From: a virus | Length of the DNA: 50,321 nucleotides | Direction: 5' to 3' (one strand) | IMG/VR virus record: IMGVR_UViG_3300044972_000345 | Coordinates: 1-50,321 of that record | Part shown: positions 15,807-23,884 of the stretch, in pieces | Layout of the letters: the number at the start of each line of letters is the position of its first letter | Numbering within the stretch: the first letter of the stretch is position 1 | Made by a program: the position numbers and the translations under genes | Notes under the pieces: generated by a model | Told to the model about the DNA's origin: nothing | The model's database searches: none | Seen by the model: the letters and a program-made list of their open reading frames with translations, nothing else

Positions 15807-16199
15807 TTATCTCCGCATTCTAGAAATATCAATAGCTTCTTCATCACTGAACACTGGCACTGCATTACTCTTATGCATGGTTGCAATACCTTTTACTTTG
15901 GTTCCAGTATACACTTTGGCCGGCGCAAGTGTAGCATTGCCGCCTGTGTCTCTGCTGGGAATATGTGCTGTGCTACGATCTGCTGGAATAGCCAAACTGT
16001 AATGGCCTTTCAATGGCTCAGCTGTCAAGGCTCGTTTGCGTTTCTTTTCCTCAGCATCGATGCCCCATTTCTTTTGGAGCTCTTTCCAAGACTCGTCCAA
16101 ATCTCTGGCCTTTCTTGCGTGTTCTGTTGATGCGAATTTTTGTTTGCCCTTCTTCTTGCCGTTTAGGCTAAGACTAGGATGATGCAAGTGCATACTCAA
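15807..16199 (-). CDS. Conserved phage protein, basic N-terminus
   Basis: A 130-residue protein starting MSMHLHHPSLSLNGKKKGKQKF with a charged helical segment (STEHARKARDLDESWKELQKKWG). The pattern resembles small conserved proteins of T4-like marine phages; no biochemical function is known to me. A TTG at 16199 is the better start because GGAG lies 7 bases before it; ATG 16193 is the alternative. A strong host-type promoter lies upstream. Confidence 0.7.
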   Translation of the reverse strand: MSMHLHHPSLSLNGKKKGKQKFASTEHARKARDLDESWKELQKKWGIDAEEKKRKRALTAEPLKGHYSLAIPADRSTAHIPSRDTGGNATLAPAKVYTGTKVKGIATMHKSNAVPVFSDEEAIDISRMRR

Positions 16200-16229
16200 A
16201 ATAATCTCCGATAGTTAAACATAGCTTTT

Positions 16230-16258
16230 ATTATAGCTTAGTTTTGTTACTCAGTCAA
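16230..16258 (-). promoter_or_regulatory. Consensus-like sigma70 promoter
   Basis: TTGACT (16253-16258), 17-base spacer, TATAAT (16230-16235). A direct repeat AAGCTAT-N5-AAGCTAT straddles the -10 and could be a regulator site. Drives the gene at 16199 leftwards. Confidence 0.8.
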
Positions 16259-16268
16259 TCAGTTTGAT

Positions 16269-16595
16269 TTATATTCTAAAGGATTCGCCACAACCACATT
16301 CGCCCTTGGAATTAGGATTGGCAAATTCAAATCCTTCGTTGAGTCCATTGCGAACCCAATCCATTGTCAAGCCATTTAGATACACCAGGCTTTTGGCGTC
16401 TATCAATACTACAAAATCACCTTGTGCATAATTAGTTACACCCACTTCAGCTGTGTACTCATCTACATATTCCAACACGTAAGCCAATCCACTGCAACCT
16501 GTGGTTCTTACACCTATGCGAATGCCCACACCCTTGCCTCGTTTGTCCAAATTCTGCTTGATCTTCTTACTTGCTTTGTCGGTTACGGTAATCAT
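16269..16595 (-). CDS. iscA: IscA-type Fe-S cluster assembly protein
   Basis: A 108-residue A-type carrier. The conserved Cys are in VRTTGCSGLAYVLEY and the C-terminal CGCGESF, the usual C-x(n)-C-G-C cluster-binding set. It ferries Fe-S clusters from IscU to target enzymes. Its start overlaps iscU by 29 bases, so both are made together. Fe-S supply is relevant to the ferredoxin-dependent heme oxygenase and bilin reductase. Confidence 0.93.
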   Translation of the reverse strand: MITVTDKASKKIKQNLDKRGKGVGIRIGVRTTGCSGLAYVLEYVDEYTAEVGVTNYAQGDFVVLIDAKSLVYLNGLTMDWVRNGLNEGFEFANPNSKGECGCGESFRI

Positions 16596-16953
16596 TTACG
16601 GCTGCTTTGATGGCATCTTCAGCCAATATGCTACAATGTATCTTAACTGGAGGTAAAGCTAGTTCTTCGGCGATGTCGGAGTTTTTGATTGCTCCGGCTT
16701 GGTCGATGTGCATGCCTTTGACCCATTCTGTAATGAGGCTCGAACTCGCAATAGCCGATCCGCAGCCATACGTTTTAAATTTTGCATCTGTAATAATACC
16801 TGTATCATGATCAACCCTTATCTGTAGTTTCATTACGTCACCGCAAGCAGGTGCACCAACCATACCAGTACCAATATCAGGATCACTCTTATCAAAAGAT
16901 CCGACATTCCTGGGATTTTCATAGTGATCAATAACCTTATCAGAGTATGCCAT
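16567..16953 (-). CDS. iscU: IscU Fe-S scaffold protein
   Basis: A 128-residue protein (normal length) starting MAYSDKVIDHYENPRNVGS. All three scaffold Cys are present in GAPACGDVMKLQI, TYGCGSAIASSS and KIHCSILAEDAIKAA, with the conserved Asp in ACGD. The LPPVK motif recognised by the HscA chaperone is present. It builds [2Fe-2S] clusters with IscS. I chose start 16953 because it shares TAATG with the upstream gene. No cysteine desulfurase lies in the window, so the phage must use the host enzyme. Confidence 0.95.
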   Translation of the reverse strand: MAYSDKVIDHYENPRNVGSFDKSDPDIGTGMVGAPACGDVMKLQIRVDHDTGIITDAKFKTYGCGSAIASSSLITEWVKGMHIDQAGAIKNSDIAEELALPPVKIHCSILAEDAIKAAVNDYRNRQSK

Positions 16954-17240
16954 TATTGTGTACAGGTTCTTTCGCGATAGATTTGACCATCGGGTTGTTG
17001 TATTTCTCTCCACTCAGTACAAACGTGTTGACGTTGTACATACACAGGCGGCTGTTGAACAATAACAGATTGTTGTTGATTTGCAATAACAGCACCAACA
17101 ATGCCTCCTATGATTAACGGAGCAGCCCAATTGCTATCTCTATAGATAACTGTTGGGCCGTGTCCATGATGATGGCGCCACTGGGCACTGGCTGTGCCTG
17201 CTATTGCTAGCAGTATCATTGATAAAATAATCTTTTTCAT
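16953..17240 (-). CDS. Small exported glycine-zipper-like protein, 95 aa
   Basis: Signal peptide MKKIILSMILLAIAGTASA, then a His-rich patch (WRHHHGHGP), a hydrophobic LIIGGIVGAVIA segment and a QQPPVYVQRQHVCTEW tail with two Cys near the end. Similar exported proteins occur in proteobacteria, so this may be host-derived. CGGAG precedes the ATG. Confidence 0.7.
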   Translation of the reverse strand: MKKIILSMILLAIAGTASAQWRHHHGHGPTVIYRDSNWAAPLIIGGIVGAVIANQQQSVIVQQPPVYVQRQHVCTEWREIQQPDGQIYRERTCTQ

Positions 17241-17259
17241 AATAGTCTCCGGTATACTA

Positions 17260-17292
17260 ATATAACGCCATGCATTATCAAATAGTTGACAA
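17260..17292 (-). promoter_or_regulatory. Promoter-like bipartite motif shared with 35187-35219
   Basis: TTGTCAAC, exactly 15 bases, then GGCGTTATAT, upstream of a signal-peptide gene. The identical pair with identical spacing occurs on the plus strand at 35187-35219, also before a small exported protein. Confidence 0.5.
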
Positions 17293-17883
17293 TTACACTC
17301 TATTTAGTTTACAAGCAAGTGTAAATCTATATTTGGTTGCACCAATTGCTTGTGTTCTAGCCGAATGCGGAATTGCCTGATCAAAAATTACTATTCTACC
17401 AGGCACAAACGAACTTATAAATTCAACCCCATCCAATGCTTCACTATAAAATATAGTTTCGCCGCCCCAATTTAGATCCCATTCTGGATTTACATAATAT
17501 AATAGTGTCATAAAATTATTAGGAGGTAGCAAACTGCCTCCTACATCGGTATGTATTTCATTATAGTCTGTTGGAATTCCTAAGTTCACATACATATGTT
17601 TGATTGAATATTCTTTAATTAATGCAGAGCACTCAGGCAAGTTGATAGAGTCAAAGAATTTTAAATCATTTTCAATTTGTGGAGTTATATCACTTCGAAA
17701 TTTTGGTTCGTGATTGCCAGTAGGAAGTCCTAGGTCATAATTGACACATTTATAGCTTAATGATTTTAAGAAGCGATAAAAATAAAGTTTTCCTTTATAG
17801 TCTATCGCATTATCAAAAATATGTATCTGCCGGCCATCGGCAGTTGTATGAACCGAATAATTATTATTCTGCTTTACGTGCAT
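17293..17883 (-). CDS. 2-oxoglutarate/Fe(II)-dependent dioxygenase
   Basis: A 196-residue protein with a jelly-roll 2OG-Fe(II) core. YNEIHTDVGG supplies H-x-D, LLYYVNPEWDLNWGGETIFY is the prolyl-4-hydroxylase-like strand, and IPHSA plus a later YRFTLACKL supply the distal His and the 2OG-binding Arg. The substrate is unknown; phage members of this family may hydroxylate protein or nucleobase targets. Confidence 0.85.
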   Translation of the reverse strand: MHVKQNNNYSVHTTADGRQIHIFDNAIDYKGKLYFYRFLKSLSYKCVNYDLGLPTGNHEPKFRSDITPQIENDLKFFDSINLPECSALIKEYSIKHMYVNLGIPTDYNEIHTDVGGSLLPPNNFMTLLYYVNPEWDLNWGGETIFYSEALDGVEFISSFVPGRIVIFDQAIPHSARTQAIGATKYRFTLACKLNRV

Positions 17884-18055
17884 TTTTAACCGCAGTAACG
17901 TCGTTACGAGTTTCTTTGCACAGTTTTGTTAAATCTTGGCAAGCCTTACGAACACGGGTACCGGCTGCACCGACTTCCTTGTCATAAAACTTTTCGAAGT
18001 CTGCTTCCATTGCTTCGACGATTGCTGTGAATTCTGCGTATTTGTTTGTAGCCAT
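17864..18055 (-). CDS. Histone H1-like DNA-binding protein
   Basis: A 63-residue protein: NKYAEFTAIVEAMEADFEKFYDKEVGAAGTRVRKACQDLTKL. This is the N-terminal helical domain of Chlamydia Hc1-like proteins (FxxFxEKGxxxAGTRVRKxxQELK). It binds or condenses DNA and could act in the nucleoid of the host or phage. It overlaps the dioxygenase start by 20 bases. Upstream, 18076-18101 holds GTACAG-N14-CTGTAC, a possible operator. Confidence 0.85.
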   Translation of the reverse strand: MATNKYAEFTAIVEAMEADFEKFYDKEVGAAGTRVRKACQDLTKLCKETRNDVTAVKNARKAE

Positions 18056-18124
18056 TTGTTTATTCCTTTATGTTAGTACAGAGTACTTATGCACACTGTA
18101 CAAGGTTAAGAAATAAATGTCTAG

Positions 18125-18430
18125 TTAATTGGCAATAACGTTTGGCGAACCAGCGGTAATTGCTCCGCCATCAGTTGAATCACCCAGGCGAGCAACTCCA
18201 ATTCCGCCAACAAACACATTACCCGAACCTACGTTAATAACAGCTCCGTGTGGCACACAACTTCGGCCAGCTTTAATGGTGTGGGCGGCAGTTGGATTGC
18301 CAATGCATTCTATTGCAATTCCGTTAGCAAATACTTTAGCACCAGCACCGGTAGGCCCAGTCACGGTTGTTGTTCCGTCACATCCGTGGCCTGTAGTTGT
18401 TGGATCACCGTTTCTTGCTATGGCTGGCAT
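18125..18430 (-). CDS. PAAR-repeat tail-spike tip protein
   Basis: A 101-residue protein starting MPAIARNGDPTTTGHGC. It has the P-A-A-R-like repeats (GIAIECIGNPTAAH, GGIGVARLGDSTDGGAITAGSPNV), with the His/Cys that bind the apical metal ion. It caps the spike of contractile tails, like T4 gp5.4, and implies a myovirus-type baseplate. Confidence 0.92.
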   Translation of the reverse strand: MPAIARNGDPTTTGHGCDGTTTVTGPTGAGAKVFANGIAIECIGNPTAAHTIKAGRSCVPHGAVINVGSGNVFVGGIGVARLGDSTDGGAITAGSPNVIAN

Positions 18431-18438
18431 GCAAATAT

Positions 18439-18729
18439 TTATGCCAATGCGATGCCTGTTGTGGACTCGAGGAACTGTTTGGCAAATTGTTCATCGGTTG
18501 CTTCTGCAACCGTTACTGTTGACTTTTGTAGTTTGACATCTGCATTTGGACTAACGGTAAACAAGTATGGCATTAGGCCTGGGCCTTTGGCGCCCATTGC
18601 AATAACCATGGGTTTGCTTAGTTTATAATAAACCGTACCATCTTCTACCAATTTGGCAACAATCTCTTCTCCACTTGTTAGTTTGAGTGTGATGACTTCG
18701 CCTTCTGCTACGCCTTTTGAAATTAACAT
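18439..18729 (-). CDS. Small conserved protein with possible Lsm/SH3-like fold
   Basis: A 96-residue protein: GEVITLKLTSGEEIVAKLVED then YYKLSKPMVIAMG and GLMPYLFTVSPNADVKL. The strand pattern resembles Sm/Hfq-like proteins of T4-like marine phages (LxSGEEIxxKL...LxxPxxI). RNA binding is possible but untested. Confidence 0.7.
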   Translation of the reverse strand: MLISKGVAEGEVITLKLTSGEEIVAKLVEDGTVYYKLSKPMVIAMGAKGPGLMPYLFTVSPNADVKLQKSTVTVAEATDEQFAKQFLESTTGIALA

Positions 18730-18730
18730 G

Positions 18731-18958
18731 TTATACCTTTTCTAAATGTTGTTTGAGTTCTGTGAACCCGCCTATTAATTTATCGTCTAAGAATATTTGT
18801 GGCACAGTTCTGGCATTGGGCACAGCTTCTAATAATTCTTCTTTGCTATATCCGTCGCCGATTTTCTTCTCTTCAAATTGAATACCCTTTTGGGTTAATA
18901 ATGCCTTTGCTTGGTCGCAGTAAGGACAATGGTACTTGCTCCATACAGTTGCTTTCAT
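18731..18958 (-). CDS. Glutaredoxin
   Basis: A 75-residue protein with the CPYC active site (YHCPYCDQAKALL), the cis-Pro loop TVPQIFLD and the GGFTELKQ glutathione/helix motif. It is the electron donor expected for the class I ribonucleotide reductase encoded beside it. Confidence 0.95.
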   Translation of the reverse strand: MKATVWSKYHCPYCDQAKALLTQKGIQFEEKKIGDGYSKEELLEAVPNARTVPQIFLDDKLIGGFTELKQHLEKV

Positions 18959-18967
18959 GTTATTTCC

Positions 18968-20068
18968 TTATAGTGCTGGTAGTGCATCATAATCCAACGT
19001 TTCGCTCATAATGCCGATGACATAATTTGTTGATTCATTTTCTTGTAATGCTGTTTGTTTTTTACTTGTGTCTGTATGCTTATTAAACCACGGAATAGGT
19101 GTTGACTTAGGGGCAGATGCTTGATACTTGATTCCAATATCTTTCAATGCACCTACTGCTGTAAAATCTACAAAGTCTTTGAGAATGTTTGCATTCAGTC
19201 CAATAACTGGACCTTTGTTAAACAGATAGTCTGCCCAACCTTTCTCTTCACGTATCACATCCATGTACAATGCATACACTTCTGCTTCACACTCTTGTTT
19301 GGCTTCAGCAAACCTAGGGTCTTCTTTGATTACTTGATTGATCAAGTAGGCTGTCCAACCTTTGTGTAGCAATTCATCTTGTAGTATCAAACTGATGATG
19401 TTGCCGTTGCCCATGAAGATCTTGTTCTCTACCATGGCCAATGAGGTTGCAAACGACACCATGAAGCGGAATGCTTCTAGAGCATAGCTGGCATGCAGAG
19501 CCATCCAGATTGCTCGGATATATTCTTTTTCTGGAATGGTTTCACCCATTTGTTTACGGCAGTTGACCATGTGTAATGCTTCATAGTAGTTGCCCACACT
19601 GCTTGCCATGTCTACAATTTCTTTGGTGTCATGGATTGTGTTGAACACATCCTTGGGCACATTGTAGATGTTACGAATGATGTGACTGTAGCTCTTTGAG
19701 TGAATATTAGTTTCAAAGAATGTCCAGTTGTACACCAAGGCTTCCAGTTCAGGCAAACTGATTACTGGCATAAAGATCTGGCTTGGTCCACGGCCTTGTA
19801 AACTGTCTAATGCTGTTTGACGTAGCAAGTTTGATGTAAAGATGTGCTTGACTGCTTCGCTGGCATCTTTAAAATCATTTGAATCTTTGGTAAGACTGAT
19901 CTCTTCCGGTTGCCAAAAGAAACCACGTGCTGTTGCTTCAAAGTCTGCAATCTTCTTGTACTTGACTTCTTCAAATCTTTGTATGGTAACTGGGCCTGCT
20001 GGATCCAGAAACATCTTGCGATTAAGATAGTCTGTCTTTGTGTTTAAGTTGTATTGTGCTTTGCTCAT
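18968..20068 (-). CDS. nrdB: Class I ribonucleotide reductase, beta subunit
   Basis: A 366-residue R2 protein. Metal and radical residues are visible: Asp in QTALDSLQGRG, Glu/His in TFFETNIHSKSY (the Tyr is the radical site), Glu in YALEAFRFMVSFATS and E-x-x-H in QDELLHKGW. The E-to-H spacing in FFETNIHS seems one residue longer than in E. coli (SETIHS). It generates the radical used by NrdA to make dNTPs. I chose start 20068 (MSKAQYNLN), leaving one base after the aldolase stop. Confidence 0.95.
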   Translation of the reverse strand: MSKAQYNLNTKTDYLNRKMFLDPAGPVTIQRFEEVKYKKIADFEATARGFFWQPEEISLTKDSNDFKDASEAVKHIFTSNLLRQTALDSLQGRGPSQIFMPVISLPELEALVYNWTFFETNIHSKSYSHIIRNIYNVPKDVFNTIHDTKEIVDMASSVGNYYEALHMVNCRKQMGETIPEKEYIRAIWMALHASYALEAFRFMVSFATSLAMVENKIFMGNGNIISLILQDELLHKGWTAYLINQVIKEDPRFAEAKQECEAEVYALYMDVIREEKGWADYLFNKGPVIGLNANILKDFVDFTAVGALKDIGIKYQASAPKSTPIPWFNKHTDTSKKQTALQENESTNYVIGIMSETLDYDALPAL

Positions 20069-20069
20069 T

Positions 20070-20720
20070 TTAATATTTTCCTGATGCAAGTACTATCTTG
20101 CAAATGTGTTCTAATCTTTCTATGTGCTCATAGGCACGCCATGGACTTGTATCAATAGCTACCACTCCGTGACCCTTAATGCCCACAATGTCGTAGGCAA
20201 TATTTCCAGCATTGTCCAATTGTAACTGCTGGTGACACTGGTCCGCAAGCTCTTGGCTAATAGGAGGTACATCACCTACGTTTGGTGCTACTCGGGTATA
20301 ACGATTGAGCTCTGGAAAAGCTGTACTGATAGTACTCAAATCAATTCCAGCATGCATGGCTGCAATACAGTAAGTAGGATGAACGTGTACAACTACTCGA
20401 ACTTCACCTGTATGCTGTCCCATTTCTTTTTGTAAGCCAAAGTGTAAGGGCAGTTCGCCGCTGGGCTTTAAGTTGGCACTGATCTCAGTGTACTCTAACT
20501 CTTTGATTGCATGATACAGTCGAGGGGGTTGATCATAGTAGCCTTTCTCAATGCCAATCTTTTTGAACTGATCTGGTTGTAGTGTTTGTTTACGCACACC
20601 GCTGGGTGTGATGTAAAAGTGGTCACGGTCGTGGTGACGAATACTTACATTGCCATCACGACTGGTAATCCAATTACGCTTGTAAGCGTCTACCATTATA
20701 TCACATATAGTTTCTAACAT
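20070..20720 (-). CDS. Class II aldolase/adducin family protein
   Basis: A 216-residue protein. SRDGNVSIRH and ITPSGVRK are the phosphate/substrate loops, VVVHVHPTYCIAA carries the two zinc His, and GIKGHGVVAI supplies the third. The family includes fuculose-phosphate aldolase, ribulose-phosphate epimerase and methylthioribulose-phosphate dehydratase; which reaction applies cannot be told. It sits within the nrd cluster, an unusual place for sugar-phosphate metabolism. Confidence 0.85.
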   Translation of the reverse strand: MLETICDIMVDAYKRNWITSRDGNVSIRHHDRDHFYITPSGVRKQTLQPDQFKKIGIEKGYYDQPPRLYHAIKELEYTEISANLKPSGELPLHFGLQKEMGQHTGEVRVVVHVHPTYCIAAMHAGIDLSTISTAFPELNRYTRVAPNVGDVPPISQELADQCHQQLQLDNAGNIAYDIVGIKGHGVVAIDTSPWRAYEHIERLEHICKIVLASGKY

Positions 20721-21340
20721 TATATTGTGCTCGGAACACGCTGGACCGGAAAGTCTAGTTGTGTGTTAAACGAAATACTAATACGCTCTTCGGCTGAATC
20801 ATGTGGTTTTACCCCATGAGGAAGCCACGATGGAAATATGACTAGCATTTTTTCAGAAGGATATAGTTGCATTTCGGTAATGCTTGCATCTGTATTATGT
20901 TGTGACATTATGCATCCATAAAACCAGTTTTCTAAATCAAATGCTCTTGAAATATATATTGGGCCACTATTAACGGGTGCCTTAATATAAAATGCTCCTG
21001 ATAACACACCTCCATGAGAATGCAATTTATTTGTATTGCCAACACCATTAATGTTTATCCATATATTAGAAAACTTAATTTTTGCTGGTGAACCTAAATC
21101 TTTCATGCAGTCGTTCATGTTATCGAGTATAATATCTAGGATAGGTTTTAAAGGAGTATCTCTCAATTGGTCGTAATAATAATCTTTACTTTGCCAGCCG
21201 CCTTCATTTGACGCGATCTTACCACGATTGTCATTTTGGTCGGCCATACAAAAACTATGTGCATTGGCTATTTGTTCGTTGGTGACTCTGTCTAGTATTT
21301 CAGTCCAGACTGGCGTATAAAACATTTTATTTAGATTCAT
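20720..21340 (-). CDS. Putative 2OG-Fe(II) oxygenase
   Basis: A 206-residue protein: FYTPVWTEIL start, IWININGVGNTNKLHSHGGVLSGAFYI (H-x-H metal motif), then IFPSWLPHGVKPHDSAEERISISFN (distal His and 2OG Arg). This is the layout of the TIGR02466-type oxygenases that are frequent in marine T4-like phages. Substrate unknown. It shares its stop with the aldolase start (TAATG). Confidence 0.82.
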   Translation of the reverse strand: MNLNKMFYTPVWTEILDRVTNEQIANAHSFCMADQNDNRGKIASNEGGWQSKDYYYDQLRDTPLKPILDIILDNMNDCMKDLGSPAKIKFSNIWININGVGNTNKLHSHGGVLSGAFYIKAPVNSGPIYISRAFDLENWFYGCIMSQHNTDASITEMQLYPSEKMLVIFPSWLPHGVKPHDSAEERISISFNTQLDFPVQRVPSTI

Positions 21341-21349
21341 ATTACCTTA

Positions 21350-23671
21350 TTAGAGTTTACACGATTCACAGTCTTCTTCGTCGTCGAAGTTGATTGGTTC
21401 TAACATAGTTGGTGCATCTTCGGCCGCTGCCTTACTACCTTGCTTGTTAATCAAACTATAGTAGAATGTTTTCAGTCCCCACATGTGTGCCTGCATCAAG
21501 TTCTTGGCAATCAATGTTGTGGGCACCTTACGTCCTTCAAAGTGTGCTGGATTGTAAAATGTGTTTGTGCTGATACTTTGATCAACATAGGCAGCAATAA
21601 CAGCCGCTGTTTTCAAATAACCATCACAGTCTTTCTGTTCCCACATCATTTGATATTTGTTCTTCAATCTGTGGTATTCGGGCACAACTTGCACAAATGA
21701 TCCTGCTTTACTTTCTTTAACACTGATCAAACTCATAGGCATCTCAATACCATTGGTGCTGTTGATAACAACACTGCTGGACTCAACAGGAGCAACAGCC
21801 ATAAGGGTTGCATTACGCACCCCATACTGTTTCATGTTAGCACGAAGTGTTTCCCAATCAAGCTCTGGAGTAAAGTCTGCTAGTTCATTAACACCCCTGG
21901 CACGTAGTTCCCAAGGAAAGATTCCTTTGCCGTATCGTGTGTGTTCACTGTGGGTGCAAGGTCCACGCTCTTTAGCAAGTTCAACTGTTGCTTCCGTTAG
22001 ATAAAATGCAAGATGTTCCATCCAAGATTTAACTTCTTGTAAAGCATCTTTGTCGCCATACTTTAAGCCACGTTTGGCATGCCAGTAAGCAAGATTAGTA
22101 ATGCCAATACCTAGTGGTTGTATTTCGTCATTGCTTAACTTACTTTGGATGCTTAGGAAGTCTTGGTAATCTAAAATGTTGCAAAGGCTACGTTGTAATA
22201 TACGGCAAGCACGGCGCATGTCTTCCGGATTACGACAAGCACCCCAGTTGATTGATCCCAGTGTACATAACGCTATGCGACCTTCAGCATCATCCAGACG
22301 TTTGAAAGATTTTGTGGGTAATAGGATCTCGCAACACAAATTGCTTTGATAAATTGTATGGTACTCTGGGTCGAACGGACCCTGGTTCATCACATTGTCA
22401 ATGAACACTAGATAGATACGTCCTGTATCAGTACGCTCTTTCAGTATGCCCGACTTGAATACTTCTTCAGCACTCATGGTCTTCTTACGTAGTCCGGATT
22501 GCTTCTCGTATTTTACGTACAGCTCTTCGAACAATGCAGTGTTCTTGTAAAATGCTTCATACAAGTCTGGAACTTCGTTAGGATCAAAGAATGTTATGTC
22601 TTCCTTGTTCTTAAAGCGTCTCCAAAAGAAAGCACTTAGTACAACTCCATAGTCCATGTGCCTTACCCTTGTTTCCTCAGTTCCTTGATTATTCTTAAGA
22701 ACGATGAGATCGTCAAACTGATGGTGCCAAATAGGATAAAAAACTGTCGCGCTCGCATTACGGATCCCTCCTTGGGAACAACTACGTAAATCACCGAACC
22801 ATTTCTTTAAGAATGGTATCATACCAGTGTGCATGATTTCGCCACCGCGAATCGGGGAGCCCAATGGGCGTAGTCGACCGATTTCCAATCCGATCCCCGC
22901 ACGTTTACTGGCATACTTGGCCATCATTTCCCCAGAGGCAAAAATAGAGTCCAAATCATCATCGCTACGAATAAGAACACAGCTACTAAACTGTTTGGTA
23001 GGAGTACCAAGGCCAGCGAGTACAGGAGTAGCAAGAGTAAAAAGACCATCACTGGCAGCGTTGTAATACTCTTTGATATAACGCATACGTGCTGAGTTAG
23101 GTTCTTCTTTATGGAACACAGTTGCGGCTGCAACCATGTAACGAATTTGTGGAGTTTCATATGTCTCTTTAGTAGCTCTGTTCTTTACAAGGTACTTTTC
23201 AATCAACTGCTCGATTGCCGCATAACCATACAGCTCATCTTTGCTATGGTCCAGCATGTCGTTCATTCGATTCCAATCATCTTCACTGTACCATTCAAGT
23301 AGCTCAGGAGTGTACAATCCAGTTGCAACATTTTTCTTTACTATCGAATATAAATGCGGAACAGGATAACTGCCATACACATCTTTACGCAACATGCTAA
23401 GGCGTTGCTTGCCTGCCACGTATTGATAATTTACATGTCCAAGGTCTGGATTTGTTTCCACGTCGATTAAATCTACGATGGCCCGCAAAGTTATTTCATC
23501 AATCTCTTTGGTAGTAATACCATCATAGAAATGTGGCTGACTTTTGATTTCAATCATACTTTGACTGACGTCAGCAATCCCGGAACAAATCTTAGCCACC
23601 TGGGCTTGCCACTTTTCAATGGTCAAACTCTCTTTGCTTCCATCTCGCTTAATTACTGTTATTCTGTTCAT
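21350..23671 (-). CDS. nrdA: Class I ribonucleotide reductase, alpha subunit
   Basis: A 773-residue R1 protein. An ATP-cone begins MNRITVIKRDGSKESLTIEKW. The catalytic set is visible as FSSCVLIRSDDD, NLCCEILLPT (N-x-C-x-E), ALCTLGSINWG and the C-terminal CESCKL redox pair. It reduces rNDPs to dNDPs. I chose start 23671, at the ATP-cone methionine; upstream codons overlap a promoter-like region. nrdA, oxygenase, aldolase, nrdB and glutaredoxin form one leftward operon. Confidence 0.96.
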   Translation of the reverse strand: MNRITVIKRDGSKESLTIEKWQAQVAKICSGIADVSQSMIEIKSQPHFYDGITTKEIDEITLRAIVDLIDVETNPDLGHVNYQYVAGKQRLSMLRKDVYGSYPVPHLYSIVKKNVATGLYTPELLEWYSEDDWNRMNDMLDHSKDELYGYAAIEQLIEKYLVKNRATKETYETPQIRYMVAAATVFHKEEPNSARMRYIKEYYNAASDGLFTLATPVLAGLGTPTKQFSSCVLIRSDDDLDSIFASGEMMAKYASKRAGIGLEIGRLRPLGSPIRGGEIMHTGMIPFLKKWFGDLRSCSQGGIRNASATVFYPIWHHQFDDLIVLKNNQGTEETRVRHMDYGVVLSAFFWRRFKNKEDITFFDPNEVPDLYEAFYKNTALFEELYVKYEKQSGLRKKTMSAEEVFKSGILKERTDTGRIYLVFIDNVMNQGPFDPEYHTIYQSNLCCEILLPTKSFKRLDDAEGRIALCTLGSINWGACRNPEDMRRACRILQRSLCNILDYQDFLSIQSKLSNDEIQPLGIGITNLAYWHAKRGLKYGDKDALQEVKSWMEHLAFYLTEATVELAKERGPCTHSEHTRYGKGIFPWELRARGVNELADFTPELDWETLRANMKQYGVRNATLMAVAPVESSSVVINSTNGIEMPMSLISVKESKAGSFVQVVPEYHRLKNKYQMMWEQKDCDGYLKTAAVIAAYVDQSISTNTFYNPAHFEGRKVPTTLIAKNLMQAHMWGLKTFYYSLINKQGSKAAAEDAPTMLEPINFDDEEDCESCKL

Positions 23672-23884
23672 CGTTTTACTTTTAGAATGTTTCTTGTACT
23701 TACGTCTTTTTAGAAAGTATTTAGTGAACAGGCAACTATGCACCAAATCTTCGTTACACGCATGAATTTCTATGTATTTGGTGCCGTATGAGGCGGTTGT
23801 TTATCGTCTAAAAATTATATCATTACAACAAAATTAATTATATACGCATTTAATCTAGATGTCTAGTCTAACGGCAATAATAAT
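23672..23884 (-). promoter_or_regulatory. nrdA upstream region with 9-bp inverted repeat
   Basis: GCACCAAAT/ATTTGGTGC arms at 23740-23748 and 23776-23784 flank 27 bases. TATAAT on the minus strand lies at 23814-23819 without a good -35, and a late-box variant ACTAAATA at 23718-23725. A CTAGA-CA-TCTAG palindrome lies near 23860. No gene or tRNA is seen here. Confidence 0.45.

Noticed and set aside
15704-15841. Leftward frame starting MKKLLIFLECGDN
   Set aside because: It overlaps the end of the preceding gene by about 35 bases, lacks a ribosome site and has no recognisable domain.
9091-23671. DnaK, ClpS, IscU, IscA, bS21 and ribonucleotide reductase as evidence for a bacterial chromosome
   Set aside because: They are interleaved with phage structural and lysis genes, share T4-type late promoters and phage-style overlaps, and lack their usual bacterial operon partners (dnaJ, iscS, hscBA, dnaG).
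23672-23884. Possible tRNA in the gap before nrdA
   Set aside because: No cloverleaf with acceptor pairing, T-loop GTTCRA and anticodon arm could be placed; the stem present is a simple inverted repeat. No tRNA was found elsewhere in the window either.
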